A stretch of DNA of 64,000 bases from Burkholderia plantarii (lineage in GTDB: Bacteria > Pseudomonadota > Gammaproteobacteria > Burkholderiales > Burkholderiaceae), in assembly GCF_001411805.1 (NCBI RefSeq), contig NZ_CP007213.1, positions 1 to 64,000 of the forward strand. Reading direction: 5' to 3'. Position 1 is the stretch's first letter, and each line of letters begins with the position of its first letter. The position numbers and the translations under genes were made by a program. Under the pieces are notes generated by a model. That model saw only the letters and a list, made by a program, of their open reading frames with translations, was not told where the DNA came from and ran no database searches. Of this stretch, positions 17,632 through 27,895 are shown in pieces.

Positions 17632-17893
17632 GGTGAAGGTTTTCGGGAGCCCCCGCCAGACGCCCGCGTGAAGTGCGCCCGATCACGTCGATGGCCTCAC
17701 CCCAGCGTTCGCGGACGGCGCTCGACTCGGGCGACAGTTCACGCAAAAACCCCGAGAAGCCTGCCCGGCGGGCGTTTCCGCGTTTCGGCCGCACCGTGCG
17801 ACAGCAACGCGTGCCGTAAGTCCGGTGAGTTCGCTCACCGTTGCACATGCACTCAAATCGTCGTTCGCGTGCGAAAGGTGAGTATTTTCGGGA
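17632..17893 (-). repeat. Iteron-like cluster in the LysR-GntR intergenic region
   Basis: GGTGAAGGTTTTCGGGA (17632-17648) and AAAGGTGAGTATTTTCGGGA (17874-17893) match the reversed iteron. CGGTGAGTTCGCTCACCG at 17823-17840 is an 18-bp perfect inverted repeat of the CTCACC core. A lone CCTCACC lies near 17696 and weaker GTGAGG further on. The gap 17581-17988 has no gene; these sites are its only visible content. Confidence 0.7.
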
Positions 17894-17988
17894 GATCGGC
17901 CAAGGCGTGAAAAACGCGTCGCCGTTTGCGAAAGTGAGGCACGGCTGGACCGGCGCCTCACGTTTCACGGCGGCGGCAGCGGGCCGCC

Positions 17989-18699
17989 TCAGCCTGGCGG
18001 ATGGCTCGTGTCGTGCGCCTGCTGCAGGCGTTCGCGGCTTTTGGAGAGATGCACGCGCATTGCCGCGCGCGCGTCGTCCGGGTCCTGGCGCTCGATCGCG
18101 CGATAGATCCAGCGGTGTTCGTCGAGCACGTGGCGCAGCCGGTCGATCTGGTCGAGTTGGGCAAGTTCGGCACTGCCGAGCCGCGTGCGCGGGCTGGCCG
18201 AATGGCCAAGCTGGCTCAGCACGTCGACGAAATAGCGGTTGCCGCTCGCCTGCGCGATCTGCTGGTGGAACTCGATGTCGTGCGCGAGCGTGTCGGTGCT
18301 GCCGCGTTCGAGCTCGGCCTCGAAGCGCTCGAGCGCGGCCTGCATCTGCCGCAGGTTCGGCTCGGTGCGCCGTTTCGCGGCCAGCGCCGCCGACGCGGCC
18401 TCCACGTCCATGCGGAATTCGAGCACGGCCATCGCGTCGAGCATGTTCGACAGGTCGGCGGTAGGCAGTTGCATCGTCGCGTCGTTGCGCGGCGCGAGCA
18501 CGAACGTACCTACGCCGTGCCGCGTCTCGACGATGCGCGCGGCCTGCAGGCGCGAGATCGCCTCGCGGATCACCGAGCGGCTGACCGACAGCTGCTTCAT
18601 CATCGCGACCTCGGTGGGCAGCCGGTCGCCGGGGCGCAGCGTGCCGCGGCGGATTTCTTCGGACAGGGACGCGACGACCTTCTCGGACAGGCTGCTCAT
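17989..18699 (-). CDS. FadR-type GntR regulator of glucarate utilisation
   Basis: 236 residues: winged helix at about 3-75 (SEKVVASLSEEIRRGTLRPG, then VSRSVIREAISRLQAARIVE), then an FCD ligand domain (about 92-225) with its metal-binding residues in DIEFHQQIAQASGN and DEHRWIYRAIERQD. It is divergent from the gudP-gudD-kdgD operon across 495 bases that contain repeated GTCGTCAGAC sites, so I infer control of D-glucarate uptake and breakdown. Confidence 0.87.
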   Translation of the reverse strand: MSSLSEKVVASLSEEIRRGTLRPGDRLPTEVAMMKQLSVSRSVIREAISRLQAARIVETRHGVGTFVLAPRNDATMQLPTADLSNMLDAMAVLEFRMDVEAASAALAAKRRTEPNLRQMQAALERFEAELERGSTDTLAHDIEFHQQIAQASGNRYFVDVLSQLGHSASPRTRLGSAELAQLDQIDRLRHVLDEHRWIYRAIERQDPDDARAAMRVHLSKSRERLQQAHDTSHPPG

Positions 18700-18967
18700 G
18701 GATGGCTTGCGGTGGGCGGGAATCGGGGGGGCTTGGCGGCGGGACGCTCGGCGATGTCATCCGATGTCCCGGCACGCGGCATCATAGCCGCAAACTTTTC
18801 GGATGACGACATTCGGGCGCGTTTGCGGCCTGAATATCGGGAAATCACAGAGAAATGCCGGGCGTTGCGCGCCTGTCGCGCGGCGGCCGGAGACCGCGTC
18901 GGATCATCTGACGACAGACTGTGCGGCGGACCACCACGCTGCGCCCATTTGTCAATTTCTTCTTGTT

Positions 18968-19109
18968 GTCAGACGTCCTAGCATCTGGAATGACATTCCG
19001 CGTGTCGAACCTGGCGGCGGCCCGTGACAGCCTGTAGAAAGGCTCGGAACACTACAGGGTTAACGCGGCTAACCGACTTTCCGGTCGTCAGACTACAATG
19101 TCGTCAGAC
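18968..19109 (+). promoter_or_regulatory. Repeated GntR-type operators upstream of the glucarate operon
   Basis: GTCGTCAGAC occurs at 19084-19093 and 19100-19109, exactly 16 bp apart, and GTCAGAC at 18968-18974. Each holds the short inverted repeat GTC-N4-GAC (in the 19100 copy TGTC-N4-GACA). They lie 85-230 bases before the transporter start, suitable for repression. The rest of the 18700-19194 gap shows no gene. Confidence 0.55.
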
Positions 19110-19194
19110 AACGTATCACGACGATGGCCGCCCGAATCGGCTCGCTGGTGCGTGAGGTTCATCCGGCCGTGCGCGGCCGTTTCAGGAGACATCG

Positions 19195-20529
19195 TTGACA
19201 GCAGCTCTCGGCATGGCAGCGACCCCGCTCGATTCGGCGGTCACGAAGGTGATGCGGCACGTGATGCCCTTGTTCCTGATCATGTTCATCGCGAACTACA
19301 TCGACCGCGTGAACATCGGCTTCGTCAACGCGCACATGCACGCCGACCTCGGCATCGGCGCGGCCGCCTACGGGTTCGGCAGCGGGCTGTTCTTCGTCGG
19401 CTACGCGATCTTCGAGGTGCCGTCGAATATCCTGATGCAGCGCTTCGGCGCGCGCGCCTGGCTCACGCGGATCATGGGCACCTGGGGCATCGTCGCGGGC
19501 CTGATGGCGTTCGTCTGGAACGACACCTCGTTCTACGTGCTGCGCTTCCTGCTCGGCGTGGCCGAGGCCGGCTTCTTCCCCGGCGTGGTGTTCTACTTCA
19601 CGCAGTGGCTGCCGCAATCGGCGCGCGGCAAGGCGGTGGCGATCTTCCTCGGCGGCTCGGCGTTCGCCTCGGTGCTGTCCGGGCCGATCACGGGCGGCCT
19701 GCTGTCGATCAGCGGGCTCGGCCTGAAGGGCCGGCAATGGATGTTCCTGATCGAGGGCGGCTTCTCGATCGTGCTGTGCGGCGTGAGCTGGCTGCTGCTG
19801 AAGTCGCGGATCCGCGACGCGCACTGGCTGACCGCCGACGAGCAGCACGCGCTGCAAGCGACGATCGCGGCCGAGCAGGCCGAGCGCGACGCGCGCGGCA
19901 ACGCCCACGCCCCCACCGCGAAGCTGCTGCGCGATCCGCAGATCCTGCTGTTCTGCTTCCTCTATTTCGCGATCCAGCTGACGATCTACGCGGCCACCTT
20001 CTGGCTGCCCACCATCATCCGCAAGATCGGCGGCCTGTCCGATTTCCAGGTGGGCCTGCTCAACGCGATTCCGTGGCTGATCGCGATGGCGGCGATGTAT
20101 GCGTTCGCGCTGGCCTCGGCGCGCTGGAAGCACCAGCGCGCGTGGCTCGCCACGGCGCTCGTGATCGCGGCCTGCGGCCTGTTCGCCTCGACCACCGGCA
20201 ACGCGCTGCTGTCGTTCGTCGCGATCTGCTTCGCCGCGATCGGCTTCAAGGCCGCCTCGTCGCTGTTCTGGCCGATCCCGCAGGGCTACCTCGATGCACG
20301 CGTGGCGGCCGGCGTGATCGCGCTGATCAACTCGCTCGGCAACCTCGGCGGCTTCTTCGCGCCGGCCGCGTTCGGCTACCTGCAGCAGCACACCGGCTCG
20401 ATCAAGGGCGGGCTGTACGGCCTGGCCGTCGCCTCGCTGATCGCGGCCGTGGCGGGCTTCTTCGCGCGCAGCCGGCCGAAGGGCGACGCGGAGCCGGAAG
20501 CCGGCGCGCTGTCGAGCCGGCCGCGCTGA
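19195..20529 (+). CDS. gudP: MFS transporter of the anion:cation symporter family, likely D-glucarate permease
   Basis: 444 residues with about 12 hydrophobic segments. FIANYIDRVNIGFVNAHM is the signature of the GudP/GarP/phthalate-permease subgroup, and YFTQWLPQSARGKAVAIF lies in the first half loop. TTG at 19195 is chosen because AGGAG lies 6 bases upstream; an ATG 18 bases later has none. It is the first gene of the operon with gudD and kdgD, which argues for glucarate/galactarate as substrate. Confidence 0.87.
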   Translation: MTAALGMAATPLDSAVTKVMRHVMPLFLIMFIANYIDRVNIGFVNAHMHADLGIGAAAYGFGSGLFFVGYAIFEVPSNILMQRFGARAWLTRIMGTWGIVAGLMAFVWNDTSFYVLRFLLGVAEAGFFPGVVFYFTQWLPQSARGKAVAIFLGGSAFASVLSGPITGGLLSISGLGLKGRQWMFLIEGGFSIVLCGVSWLLLKSRIRDAHWLTADEQHALQATIAAEQAERDARGNAHAPTAKLLRDPQILLFCFLYFAIQLTIYAATFWLPTIIRKIGGLSDFQVGLLNAIPWLIAMAAMYAFALASARWKHQRAWLATALVIAACGLFASTTGNALLSFVAICFAAIGFKAASSLFWPIPQGYLDARVAAGVIALINSLGNLGGFFAPAAFGYLQQHTGSIKGGLYGLAVASLIAAVAGFFARSRPKGDAEPEAGALSSRPR

Positions 20530-20622
20530 ACACCCGATCCGATTCCGGGCGGCGCCCGCGTGGCGCCGCTGTTTTCCTTCACTCCCGGCGCTGATCGCAG
20601 CGCCTTTTCCAGGTAACGCACC

Positions 20623-21972
20623 ATGACCTCGAACCCCGTCCAGGCGAACGCCACCCCCGTCGTGACCGAACTGCGCGTCGTGCCGGTGGCCGGCCGCGAC
20701 AGCATGCTGATGAACCTGAGCGGCGCGCACGGCCCGTTCTTCACGCGCAATATCGTGATCCTGCGCGACAGCAGCGGCCACACCGGCATCGGCGAAGTGC
20801 CGGGCGGCGAGGCGATCCGCAAGACCATCGACGACGCGCGCGAGATCGTGGTCGGCCAGTCGATCGGCAACCTGCAGGCGATGCTGAACCGCGTGCGCTC
20901 GCAGTTCGCCGATCGCGACGCCGGCGGCCGAGGCCTGCAGACCTTCGACCTGCGCACCACGATCCACGCCGTCACGGCGCTCGAGGCGGCGCTGCTGGAC
21001 CTGCTCGGCCAGCACCTGAACGTACCGGTCGCGGCGCTGCTCGGCGAGGGCCAGCAGCGCGACGAGGTGGAGATGCTCGGCTACCTGTTCTACATCGGCG
21101 ACCGCAACAGGACCGACCTGCCCTACGCAAGCGGCGCCGACGGTCGCGACGACTGGGAACGCCTGCGCACCGAGGAAGCGATGACGCCGGAGGCGGTGGT
21201 GCGGCTGGCCGAGGCCGCGCAGGCGCGCTACGGCTTCAACGACTTCAAGCTCAAGGGCGGCGTGCTGGCCGGCGACGCGGAGATCGAGGCGGCGCGCGCG
21301 CTGGCCGAGCGGTTCCCGAACGCGCGCGTGACGCTCGACCCGAACGGCGCCTGGTCGCTGGCCGAGGCGGTGCGTCTGTGCCGCGACATGCACGGCGTGC
21401 TCGCCTACGCGGAAGATCCGTGCGGCGCCGAGAACGGTTATTCGGGCCGCGAGGTGATGGCCGAGTTCCGCCGCGCCACCGGCCTGCCGACGGCCACCAA
21501 CATGATCGCCACCGACTGGCGCCAGATGGGCCACGCGATCCAGCTGCAGTCGGTGGACATTCCGCTCGCCGATCCGCACTTCTGGACCATGCAGGGCTCG
21601 GTGCGCGTCGCGCAGATGTGCAACGACTGGGGCCTGACCTGGGGCTCGCACTCGAACAATCACTTCGACGTCTCGCTGGCGATGTTCACGCACGTGGCCG
21701 CCGCCGCGCCGGGCAAGATCACCGCGATCGACACGCACTGGATCTGGCAGGACGGCCAGTTCCTGACGCAGGATCCGCTGCAGATCGTCGGCGGCAAGGT
21801 GAAGGTGCCCGCCAGGCCGGGCCTCGGCATCGAGCTCGACATGGACGCGCTGGAGCGCGCCAACGCGCTGTACGAGCAGCATGGCCTGGGCGCGCGCGAT
21901 GACGGCATCGCCATGCAGTACCTGATCCCGAACTGGAAGTTCGACAACAAGCGTCCGTGCCTGGTGCGCTGA
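20623..21972 (+). CDS. gudD: Glucarate dehydratase
   Basis: Enolase-superfamily enzyme converting D-glucarate to 5-keto-4-deoxyglucarate. 449 residues, normal length. The KLKGG acid/base lysine motif, the metal-binding LDPNGAW and EDPCG segments and the catalytic-histidine region [12 protein letters not shown] are all present. The following gene encodes the next pathway step. Confidence 0.95.
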   Translation: MTSNPVQANATPVVTELRVVPVAGRDSMLMNLSGAHGPFFTRNIVILRDSSGHTGIGEVPGGEAIRKTIDDAREIVVGQSIGNLQAMLNRVRSQFADRDAGGRGLQTFDLRTTIHAVTALEAALLDLLGQHLNVPVAALLGEGQQRDEVEMLGYLFYIGDRNRTDLPYASGADGRDDWERLRTEEAMTPEAVVRLAEAAQARYGFNDFKLKGGVLAGDAEIEAARALAERFPNARVTLDPNGAWSLAEAVRLCRDMHGVLAYAEDPCGAENGYSGREVMAEFRRATGLPTATNMIATDWRQMGHAIQLQSVDIPLADPHFWTMQGSVRVAQMCNDWGLTWGSHSNNHFDVSLAMFTHVAAAAPGKITAIDTHWIWQDGQFLTQDPLQIVGGKVKVPARPGLGIELDMDALERANALYEQHGLGARDDGIAMQYLIPNWKFDNKRPCLVR

Positions 21973-22054
21973 CGCGCGCCGGCCAACGCCGCCTCGAACT
22001 CCGCAACCGGTCGAAACCGACCCGAATCCAACCGACTCAGAACCCGGCAACGCC

Positions 22055-22972
22055 ATGACCACGCCTCAGGAACTCAAGCAGATCATTTCGGAAGGGCTGC
22101 TGTCCTTCCCCGTCACCGACTTCGACGCCGAAGGCAACTTCCGCCCCGGCACCTACGTCGAACGCCTCGAATGGCTCGCCCCCTACGGCGCCTCGGCCCT
22201 GTTCGTGGCCGGCGGCACGGGCGAATTCTTCTCGCTCACGCGTGACGACTACTCGAACGTGGTGCGCACCGCCGCCGAAACCTGCAAGGGCAAGGTGCCG
22301 ATCCTGGCCGGCGCCGGCGGCCCCACGCGCGTGGCGATCGAATACGCGAAGGAAGCCCAGCGCCTCGGTGCCAACGGCATCCTGCTGATGCCGCACTACC
22401 TGACCGAAGCGTCCCAGGAAGGCATCGCCGCGCACGCCGAGGAAGTCTGCAAGGCCGTGCCCGACATCGGCGTGATCATCTACAACCGCGCCAACTCGAA
22501 GCTCAACGCCGACATGCTCGAGCGTCTGGCCGAGCGCTGCCCGAACCTGATCGGCTTCAAGGACGGCGTGGGCGAGATCGAGGCGATGGTCACCATCCGC
22601 CGCCGCCTGGGCGAGCGCTTCGCGTACCTCGGCGGCCTGCCGACCGCGGAAGTCTATGCCGCGGCCTACAAGGCGCTGGGCGTGCCGGTGTACTCGTCGG
22701 CCGTGTTCAACTTCATCCCGAAGACGGCGATGGACTTCTACCGCGCGATCGCGGCCGACGACCACGCAACGGTCGGCAAGCTGATCGACGACTTCTTCCT
22801 GCCGTACCTGAAGATCCGCAACCGCCGCGCCGGTTACGCGGTGAGCATCGTGAAGGCCGGCGCGAAGCTGGTCGGCCACGACGCCGGCCCGGTGCGCGCG
22901 CCGCTGACGGACCTGAACGAGGAAGAACTGGCGCAGCTCGACGCGCTGATCAAGCAGCTCGGCGCGCAGTAA
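22055..22972 (+). CDS. kdgD: 5-dehydro-4-deoxyglucarate dehydratase
   Basis: Class I aldolase-like (DapA superfamily) enzyme that dehydrates and decarboxylates 5-keto-4-deoxyglucarate to 2-oxoglutarate semialdehyde. 305 residues. Schiff-base lysine in [11 protein letters not shown] and the catalytic tyrosine in [10 protein letters not shown], with the [10 protein letters not shown] loop near the N-terminus. It ends the glucarate operon and is followed by a strong terminator. No semialdehyde dehydrogenase gene is present here, so the last step must be encoded elsewhere. Confidence 0.95.
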   Translation: MTTPQELKQIISEGLLSFPVTDFDAEGNFRPGTYVERLEWLAPYGASALFVAGGTGEFFSLTRDDYSNVVRTAAETCKGKVPILAGAGGPTRVAIEYAKEAQRLGANGILLMPHYLTEASQEGIAAHAEEVCKAVPDIGVIIYNRANSKLNADMLERLAERCPNLIGFKDGVGEIEAMVTIRRRLGERFAYLGGLPTAEVYAAAYKALGVPVYSSAVFNFIPKTAMDFYRAIAADDHATVGKLIDDFFLPYLKIRNRRAGYAVSIVKAGAKLVGHDAGPVRAPLTDLNEEELAQLDALIKQLGAQ

Positions 22973-23036
22973 GCCAGACGCGGCGTTGCGGGGCTGGCTG
23001 GAGGATCGGCCGGCTCGCGGCAGGCGCTGGCGATCG

Positions 23037-23074
23037 CCCCTCGTCTCCCCCCGGGAGCGAGGGGTTTTGTTTTT
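23037..23074 (+). terminator. Rho-independent terminator of the glucarate operon
   Basis: Stem CCCCTCG-T-CTCCC / GGGAG-CGAGGGG (23037-23064) with a CCC loop and a single bulged T, followed by TTTTGTTTTT (23065-23074). Confidence 0.9.
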
Positions 23075-23103
23075 GACGCGCCTACGGGCGCGCGCTTGTC
23101 ACC

Positions 23104-23568
23104 TCACAGCTTGCCCGCCTGCCCCAGCGTCACCACGCGCGCCCAGCGCCGGGCGGCGCGCCGGTCCGGCATCGGCAGCGTCCACGCCGCGCGCGACGCG
23201 TCGCGAAAGCCGACCACCAGGCACCACTGCCCGTCCACGAGCCGTGCCTCGCAGGCGCCGACATCGCTGAGCGTGACATGCGCCTCGGTGCCTTCGCGCG
23301 ACAGCCACAGCAGCCCCTGCGTCGACGACAGCTTCAGCGCGGCCGGCCCATGGCGCATCACGTGCGTCCAGCCGCCTTCCTTCGTGTTCGGCGCGATCTC
23401 GCGGCGGCGCCGGATCCAGGCGGCCAGCGCGGCGGCCAGCAGCACGGCCACCACGGCTGCCAGGGCGATCGCGATGCCGGTGCCGAACTGCGCGGCGGCG
23501 TCGCGGAACGCCACGATCGCGCCCCACGCGAGCGCGGCCAGCACGAAGAGAACGATCAGGATCGGCAT
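23104..23568 (-). CDS. Hypothetical membrane protein
   Basis: 154 residues. Two hydrophobic helices at about 3-20 and 28-52 with a basic WIRRRRE after the second, then a soluble domain of about 100 residues rich in tryptophan. I recognise no family. It is preceded on the same strand by the patatin-bdhA-adc operon but separated from it by a terminator. Confidence 0.7.
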   Translation of the reverse strand: MPILIVLFVLAALAWGAIVAFRDAAAQFGTGIAIALAAVVAVLLAAALAAWIRRRREIAPNTKEGGWTHVMRHGPAALKLSSTQGLLWLSREGTEAHVTLSDVGACEARLVDGQWCLVVGFRDASRAAWTLPMPDRRAARRWARVVTLGQAGKL

Positions 23569-23585
23569 GACGAAAGACGGCAGCG

Positions 23586-23630
23586 GGAGAGAAAAGGAAA
23601 ACGCGGCCGGCGCGTGCCGCGCCGGCCGCG
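23586..23630 (-). terminator. Rho-independent terminator of the adc-bdhA-patatin operon
   Basis: 13-bp perfect stem CGCGGCCGGCGCG (23602-23614) / CGCGCCGGCCGCG (23618-23630) with loop TGC. Read on the minus strand it is followed by TTTTCCTTTTCTCTC. It lies 11 bases after the patatin stop. Confidence 0.85.
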
Positions 23631-23640
23631 CGGACCCCCG

Positions 23641-24852
23641 TCAGCGGGGACGGTGGATGTCGTGCGTGACGAAGCCGGCGTCGTTGACCGGCAGCGCCAG
23701 CGCGTCGTGCACGGCGAGCGTCCTGCGAATGTCGGAGAGCCCCGCGGACCAGTGGTCGCGCATCGTCGACAAGCCGAACTGATAGTCCTTGTAGTCGTGC
23801 TCATACGACTTCTGCTGGTAGATCAGATGCTGCACGTTGTAGCGCTTGCCGGTCGACAGCACGGCCGCCTGCTGCGCCCACGGATCGCTGTTGCGCACGT
23901 CCTCGGGCACCAGTTCGAGCACGCGGCGCAGCACGTTGCGAAAGCGCTGCTCGCGCTGCAGCGTGTCGGTGACGAAACGCGTGCGGCTCGAATACTGCAC
24001 GTCCTTCATGCGCTCGGTGACGTCGGCGAGCGTGCCCGGCAGCGGCCCGCGCGCATTCCAGAGATCCACCTGGAACGCCAGCGTGTCGCGTCGCGGCGAG
24101 GCGCGCAGCACTTCCATCAGCGGCGTGTTCGACACCACGCCGCCGTCCCAGTAGAACTGGCCGTCGATCTCGACCGGCGGGAACGCCGGCGGCAGCGCGC
24201 CCGAGGCCATGAAATGCTCGGGGCGCAGCGTCATCCGGGTGTTGTCGAAGTAGGTGAAGTTGCCGGTGGCGACGTTGACCGCGCCCACCGACACGCGGAT
24301 CTCGCCCGAGTTGATGCGGTCGAAGTCGCAGAGCTTGAGCAGCGTGGCGCGCAGCGCCGAGGTGTCGTAATAGCTGACGCGCTCGGGATCGTCGCGCACG
24401 CCCGGCAGCGGCGGCGGGAAGCGCGGCACGAAGAAGCCGCGCTGCCCCTGCAGGATCGCGCTGGCCGCCTGCGAGGCCGTGAATGCCTGGCGCACCGATT
24501 CGACGCTGTTGAACAGCGCGAACTCGAGCGCCGCCGGCAGGGCCGGGAAGAACGCCGGCTGGCAGATCGTGTCCCAGAACTCGCGCAGGCGCTCGAGCTG
24601 CCGCTCGGGCGGATTGCCGGCGATCAGCGCGGTGTTGAGCGCGCCGATCGAGATGCCGGCGATCCAGTTCAGCGGGATGCCGGCCTCGTGCAGCCCCTCG
24701 AACACGCCTGCCTGATAGGCGCCGAGCGCGCCGCCGCCCTGCAGCACGAGCGCGACCGTTTCGTAGGGCAGCGTGCTTGCCGGCGGCGCGCCGGCCTGCG
24801 GCTGCAGGTCGGGGTCGCTGGCCTGCTTCTCGGTGCGGGCGCGCGGCTTCAT
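23641..24852 (-). CDS. Patatin-like phospholipase
   Basis: 403 residues. The oxyanion hole motif [11 protein letters not shown] (about 40-50), nucleophile elbow GISIG with S68, and the catalytic aspartate in WDGGVVSN give a complete Ser-Asp dyad. A DUF3734-like C-terminal half follows. The ATG overlaps the bdhA stop as ATGA, so it is translationally coupled. In Burkholderia such genes often accompany hydroxybutyrate dehydrogenase; a role in polyhydroxybutyrate or lipid turnover is inferred. Confidence 0.9.
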   Translation of the reverse strand: MKPRARTEKQASDPDLQPQAGAPPASTLPYETVALVLQGGGALGAYQAGVFEGLHEAGIPLNWIAGISIGALNTALIAGNPPERQLERLREFWDTICQPAFFPALPAALEFALFNSVESVRQAFTASQAASAILQGQRGFFVPRFPPPLPGVRDDPERVSYYDTSALRATLLKLCDFDRINSGEIRVSVGAVNVATGNFTYFDNTRMTLRPEHFMASGALPPAFPPVEIDGQFYWDGGVVSNTPLMEVLRASPRRDTLAFQVDLWNARGPLPGTLADVTERMKDVQYSSRTRFVTDTLQREQRFRNVLRRVLELVPEDVRNSDPWAQQAAVLSTGKRYNVQHLIYQQKSYEHDYKDYQFGLSTMRDHWSAGLSDIRRTLAVHDALALPVNDAGFVTHDIHRPR

Positions 24853-25634
24853 TGCATGAACCAGCCGTGGCTGACGACGAACGACTGGCCGGTGAGCGCC
24901 GCGCTCGGGAACGCCGACAGGAACAGCACCGTCTGCGCCACGTCTTCCACGGTCGTGAACACGCCGTCCACCGTGTCGCCGAGCATCACGTTCTTGACCA
25001 CTTCCTCTTCGCTGATGCCGAGTTCCTTGGCCTGCTCGGGGATCTGCTTGTCGACCAGCGGCGTGCGCACGAAGCCCGGGCAGACCACGTGCGAGCGCAC
25101 GTTGTGCTTCGCGCCTTCCTTGGCCAGCACGCGCGCGAGGCCGAGCAGGCCGTGCTTGGCCGTCACGTAGGCCGACTTCAGCGGCGAGGCCTCGTGCGAA
25201 TGCACCGAGCCCATGTAGATCACCACGCCGCCGCGGTCGTCCTTGTACATGTGCTTGAGCGCGGCCTTGGTGGTCAGGAACGCGCCGTCCACGTGGATCG
25301 CCTGCATCTTCTTCCAGTCGGCGAACGAGTAGTTCTCGATCGGGTTGACGATCTGGATGCCGGCGTTCGACACCAGGATGTCGATCGTGCCGAATTCCTG
25401 CGCGGCCTTGTCGATGCCGGCGTTCACGGCTTCCTCGCTCGTGACGTCCATCGCCACGCCGAGCGCCTTGCCGCCCGCCTGCCTGATCTGCTCGGCCACC
25501 GCGTTCGCGCCGTCCTGGTTCAGGTCGGCGATCACCACGGCCGCGCCGGCCCTGGCGAGTTCCAGCGCGATTTCCTTGCCGATGCCGCTTGCGGCGCCCG
25601 TCACGACCGCGGTCTTGCCATTCAGATTGCTCAT
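24849..25634 (-). CDS. bdhA: 3-hydroxybutyrate dehydrogenase
   Basis: 261-residue short-chain dehydrogenase interconverting 3-hydroxybutyrate and acetoacetate with NAD+. The cofactor loop [11 protein letters not shown] is at 12-22, SNAGIQ near 90, and the catalytic Ser and YVTAK motif around 140-160. The end [10 protein letters not shown] fits this subfamily. It lies between adc and the patatin gene in one operon, linking acetone, acetoacetate and PHB metabolism. Confidence 0.93.
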   Translation of the reverse strand: MSNLNGKTAVVTGAASGIGKEIALELARAGAAVVIADLNQDGANAVAEQIRQAGGKALGVAMDVTSEEAVNAGIDKAAQEFGTIDILVSNAGIQIVNPIENYSFADWKKMQAIHVDGAFLTTKAALKHMYKDDRGGVVIYMGSVHSHEASPLKSAYVTAKHGLLGLARVLAKEGAKHNVRSHVVCPGFVRTPLVDKQIPEQAKELGISEEEVVKNVMLGDTVDGVFTTVEDVAQTVLFLSAFPSAALTGQSFVVSHGWFMQ

Positions 25635-25682
25635 GATCGTTGTTCCCGTGTGATGGTTGGAAGAAGAGGGAGCCGCAGGGGC

Positions 25683-26423
25683 TTACTGCGCGAGGTAATC
25701 GTAGACCACTTCGCCGAGGCCGAGCGTGAGGTCGGCCATGATGTGGCGCGCCTCGACGATCTCCAGCACCGGCAGGTCGGCCACCGGCGCGAGCGCGTGC
25801 GGCGCCAGATGCAGCGAGGCCGGGCCGGTCCAGGCGCCCTTCATCTGGATGTCCTGCAGGTAGTAGCGCACCAGCTCGCAGATGCGCGGGCTGCCGTCCA
25901 CGTGCGGAATGATCTTCAGCAGATAGTTCGCGCCGGCCAGGCGCTGCTGCTGTTCGACGAGATCGAGTTCCTTGTGCTTGTAGCCCATGGTGCCCGTCGC
26001 GACGCGCACCGGGCCGTAGTCGAGCGTGCCGAGCAGCGTGTCGATATGGGTTTCCAGCGTCGGCTGCGCGAGCTTCTTCGGGAATCCCCACAATTCGCGG
26101 CCACCCGCGATCGGCGGGTGATCGTTCAGGTACATCGCGAGCGTGTAGCTGCCCGGCTTGCCGTCGAACTCCACCGGAATCACCTGGCCGCTCTCGGTGT
26201 AATCGCCGAAGCCGGTGGAATCGGGCATGCGGATGAACTCGTAGTTGACGAGCGGCTGCGTGACCTTCAGCGGCTCGGGAACGATTTCCCGCAGCCGGTC
26301 CAGATCGGTGCGATAGGTGATGATCAGGAACTCACGATTGATGAAGCGGTAGGGGCCCATCGGAAAGGCGGGATTCGTGAGCGGCATTGCGAACGCGTTG
26401 GACCGGACTTGACTCGGATTCAT
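25683..26423 (-). CDS. adc: Acetoacetate decarboxylase
   Basis: 246-residue enzyme decarboxylating acetoacetate to acetone and CO2 through a Schiff base. The lysine pair is K116/K117 in ELWGFPKKL; the pocket segment includes E77 in [10 protein letters not shown]. First gene of the operon with bdhA and the patatin gene. Confidence 0.94.
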   Translation of the reverse strand: MNPSQVRSNAFAMPLTNPAFPMGPYRFINREFLIITYRTDLDRLREIVPEPLKVTQPLVNYEFIRMPDSTGFGDYTESGQVIPVEFDGKPGSYTLAMYLNDHPPIAGGRELWGFPKKLAQPTLETHIDTLLGTLDYGPVRVATGTMGYKHKELDLVEQQQRLAGANYLLKIIPHVDGSPRICELVRYYLQDIQMKGAWTGPASLHLAPHALAPVADLPVLEIVEARHIMADLTLGLGEVVYDYLAQ

Positions 26424-26576
26424 GCGGACTCCTGTGGATCGCTGCTGATGGCGGGTGTCGTAATCCTATTCTGTTGCAGATCGATTGTGCGGTGCCGCAA
26501 GCGGAAAAGTTTATTGCTTAATTTGCAGCATCCATGCCGTGAAGCCCGCGCATTGGCACGCAAAACCGGATAAATC

Positions 26577-26670
26577 GGTGAGGCCATACCTGGATCATCC
26601 CGTGCCGACGTGACGTTCGTGTGTGGGCTGCGGTGAGGAAATTCGGGAGTCAGGGTGAGAGAATACGGGA
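26577..26670 (-). repeat. Reversed iterons upstream of the PAP2 gene
   Basis: GGTGAGGAAATTCGGGA (26632-26648) and GGTGAGAGAATACGGGA (26654-26670), 22 bp apart start to start, plus the weaker GGTGAGGCCATACCTGGA (26578-26595). The 22-bp step repeats the phasing seen in the core origin 21 kb away. They fill the otherwise empty gap 26424-26859 between adc and the PAP2 gene. Confidence 0.75.
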
Positions 26671-26859
26671 TGCGATTTCCGTGCGATACGACTTTATTGT
26701 TGCGCGGGACATTGAACTTCCGCGGTGTGGTGCCGTCGAAGTGCCGCGCCGCAGCATGTGTTTCAGGCGGCTTTCAATCGTGGCGCGCCATTACGTTTTC
26801 CTTGTCATTGCACCTCGCGCGACCCGCTCGCGATGCCGCGCGAGCCTGCCCCTTGCACC

Positions 26860-27441
26860 ATGCCAAACCTCGATCTCGCGATGTTCTCCGCGCTCAATGC
26901 CGGCCGCGATCCGCAGCCGGCGGTCATGCATCTGGCCGTGTTCGCGGCCGACTGGCTGGTGGGCGTGGTGCCGCTGCTGCTGGCGGCGCTCTGGCTGGCC
27001 GGCACGCGTCCGGTGCGGCGCGCGGCGATCGCGGCGGCCGTGAGCGCCGGCCTCGCGCTACTGCTCGCGCAGCTCGTGTCGAACTGCTGGTATTCGCCGC
27101 GCCCGTTCGCGCTCGGCATCGGCACGCAACTGATCGCGCACGTGCCCGACAGCGCGTTTCCGAGTCATCACATGGCGTTCATCTGGAGCGTGGCGGCGCG
27201 GCTCTGGCTGTCGCGCACCACGCGCGCGCTCGGCGTGGCCACCGCGATCGACGCGCTGCTGGTGGCGTGGGCGCGCGTGTATGCGGGCGTTCACTGGCCG
27301 CTCGACATGGTGGGCGGCGCGCTGACGGGCAGCGTCGCCGCGCTGCTCGTGCAGCGTTACGGCGGTGCGCTGGTGGCGCGGATCGAGCGGGCCGGGGAGG
27401 TGGCGAGGATGATCGCGACGGGCAATCTGCGCGGTCGTTGA
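26860..27441 (+). CDS. PAP2-family undecaprenyl-diphosphatase (BcrC-like)
   Basis: 193 residues, five to six hydrophobic helices. The phosphatase signature is complete: SPRPFALG (motif 1 end), FPSHHMAF (motif 2) and ARVYAGVHWPLDM (motif 3). Likely recycles undecaprenyl diphosphate on the outer face of the inner membrane. The ATG at 26860 is preferred because the family begins with a similar short LD-x-x-F helix; ATG 26833 is possible. No regulator is adjacent. Confidence 0.85.
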   Translation: MPNLDLAMFSALNAGRDPQPAVMHLAVFAADWLVGVVPLLLAALWLAGTRPVRRAAIAAAVSAGLALLLAQLVSNCWYSPRPFALGIGTQLIAHVPDSAFPSHHMAFIWSVAARLWLSRTTRALGVATAIDALLVAWARVYAGVHWPLDMVGGALTGSVAALLVQRYGGALVARIERAGEVARMIATGNLRGR

Positions 27442-27537
27442 GCGGACTGCCGGTTGTCGACGGAATGAGGGCGGCGAGGGCCGGGCTGCGTAGCGTTCAG
27501 GCGGCGCGGCGACCGCCGGCGCGCGCCGCTCGGCCGC

Positions 27538-27777
27538 TCAGCCCGGCGTGCGCGAGGCAGGTGCCTCGGGCGCCACGTCCGGCGACGAGCCCGTGCTGCC
27601 GTGTAGTTCAAGGCTGTCGTTCGGCGCGTGCCGCGATGCTTCGCGATCGAGCGCGCTGTCGCGCAGGATCGCGCACATCGCCACGAACAGCGCGATCGCC
27701 AGTGCCGCGAGCGTGCAATAGCCGAAGATCCGGAGCGACCGGGCCAGGGATGCGTGCGTGTGGTGATCGGAGGTCAT
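27538..27777 (-). CDS. Small single-pass membrane protein
   Basis: 79 residues from ATG 27777. One strong hydrophobic helix at about 16-40 (FGYCTLAALAIALFVAMCAI), His-rich start and proline-rich tail. It follows the siderophore-interacting gene on the same strand after about 250 bases. No family recognised. Confidence 0.5.
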   Translation of the reverse strand: MTSDHHTHASLARSLRIFGYCTLAALAIALFVAMCAILRDSALDREASRHAPNDSLELHGSTGSSPDVAPEAPASRTPG

Positions 27778-27895
27778 GGTCGTGCGCCGTGGCGATGAGC
27801 ATGTGCCCGCACCGGCGGACACCGCGTGGCTGCTGCACTGTCGTTCGCGGCCGGCTGGCTTCGTCGTGCTGCGCGAGGCGAGGCGGCCGATGCCG

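Noticed and set aside
19159..22062. Long minus-strand open frame opposite the glucarate genes
   Set aside because: It is antisense to three well-supported genes, has a low-complexity arginine/valine-rich translation and no ribosome site; a G+C third-position artefact. The same holds for long frames opposite kbl-tdh and the helicase gene.
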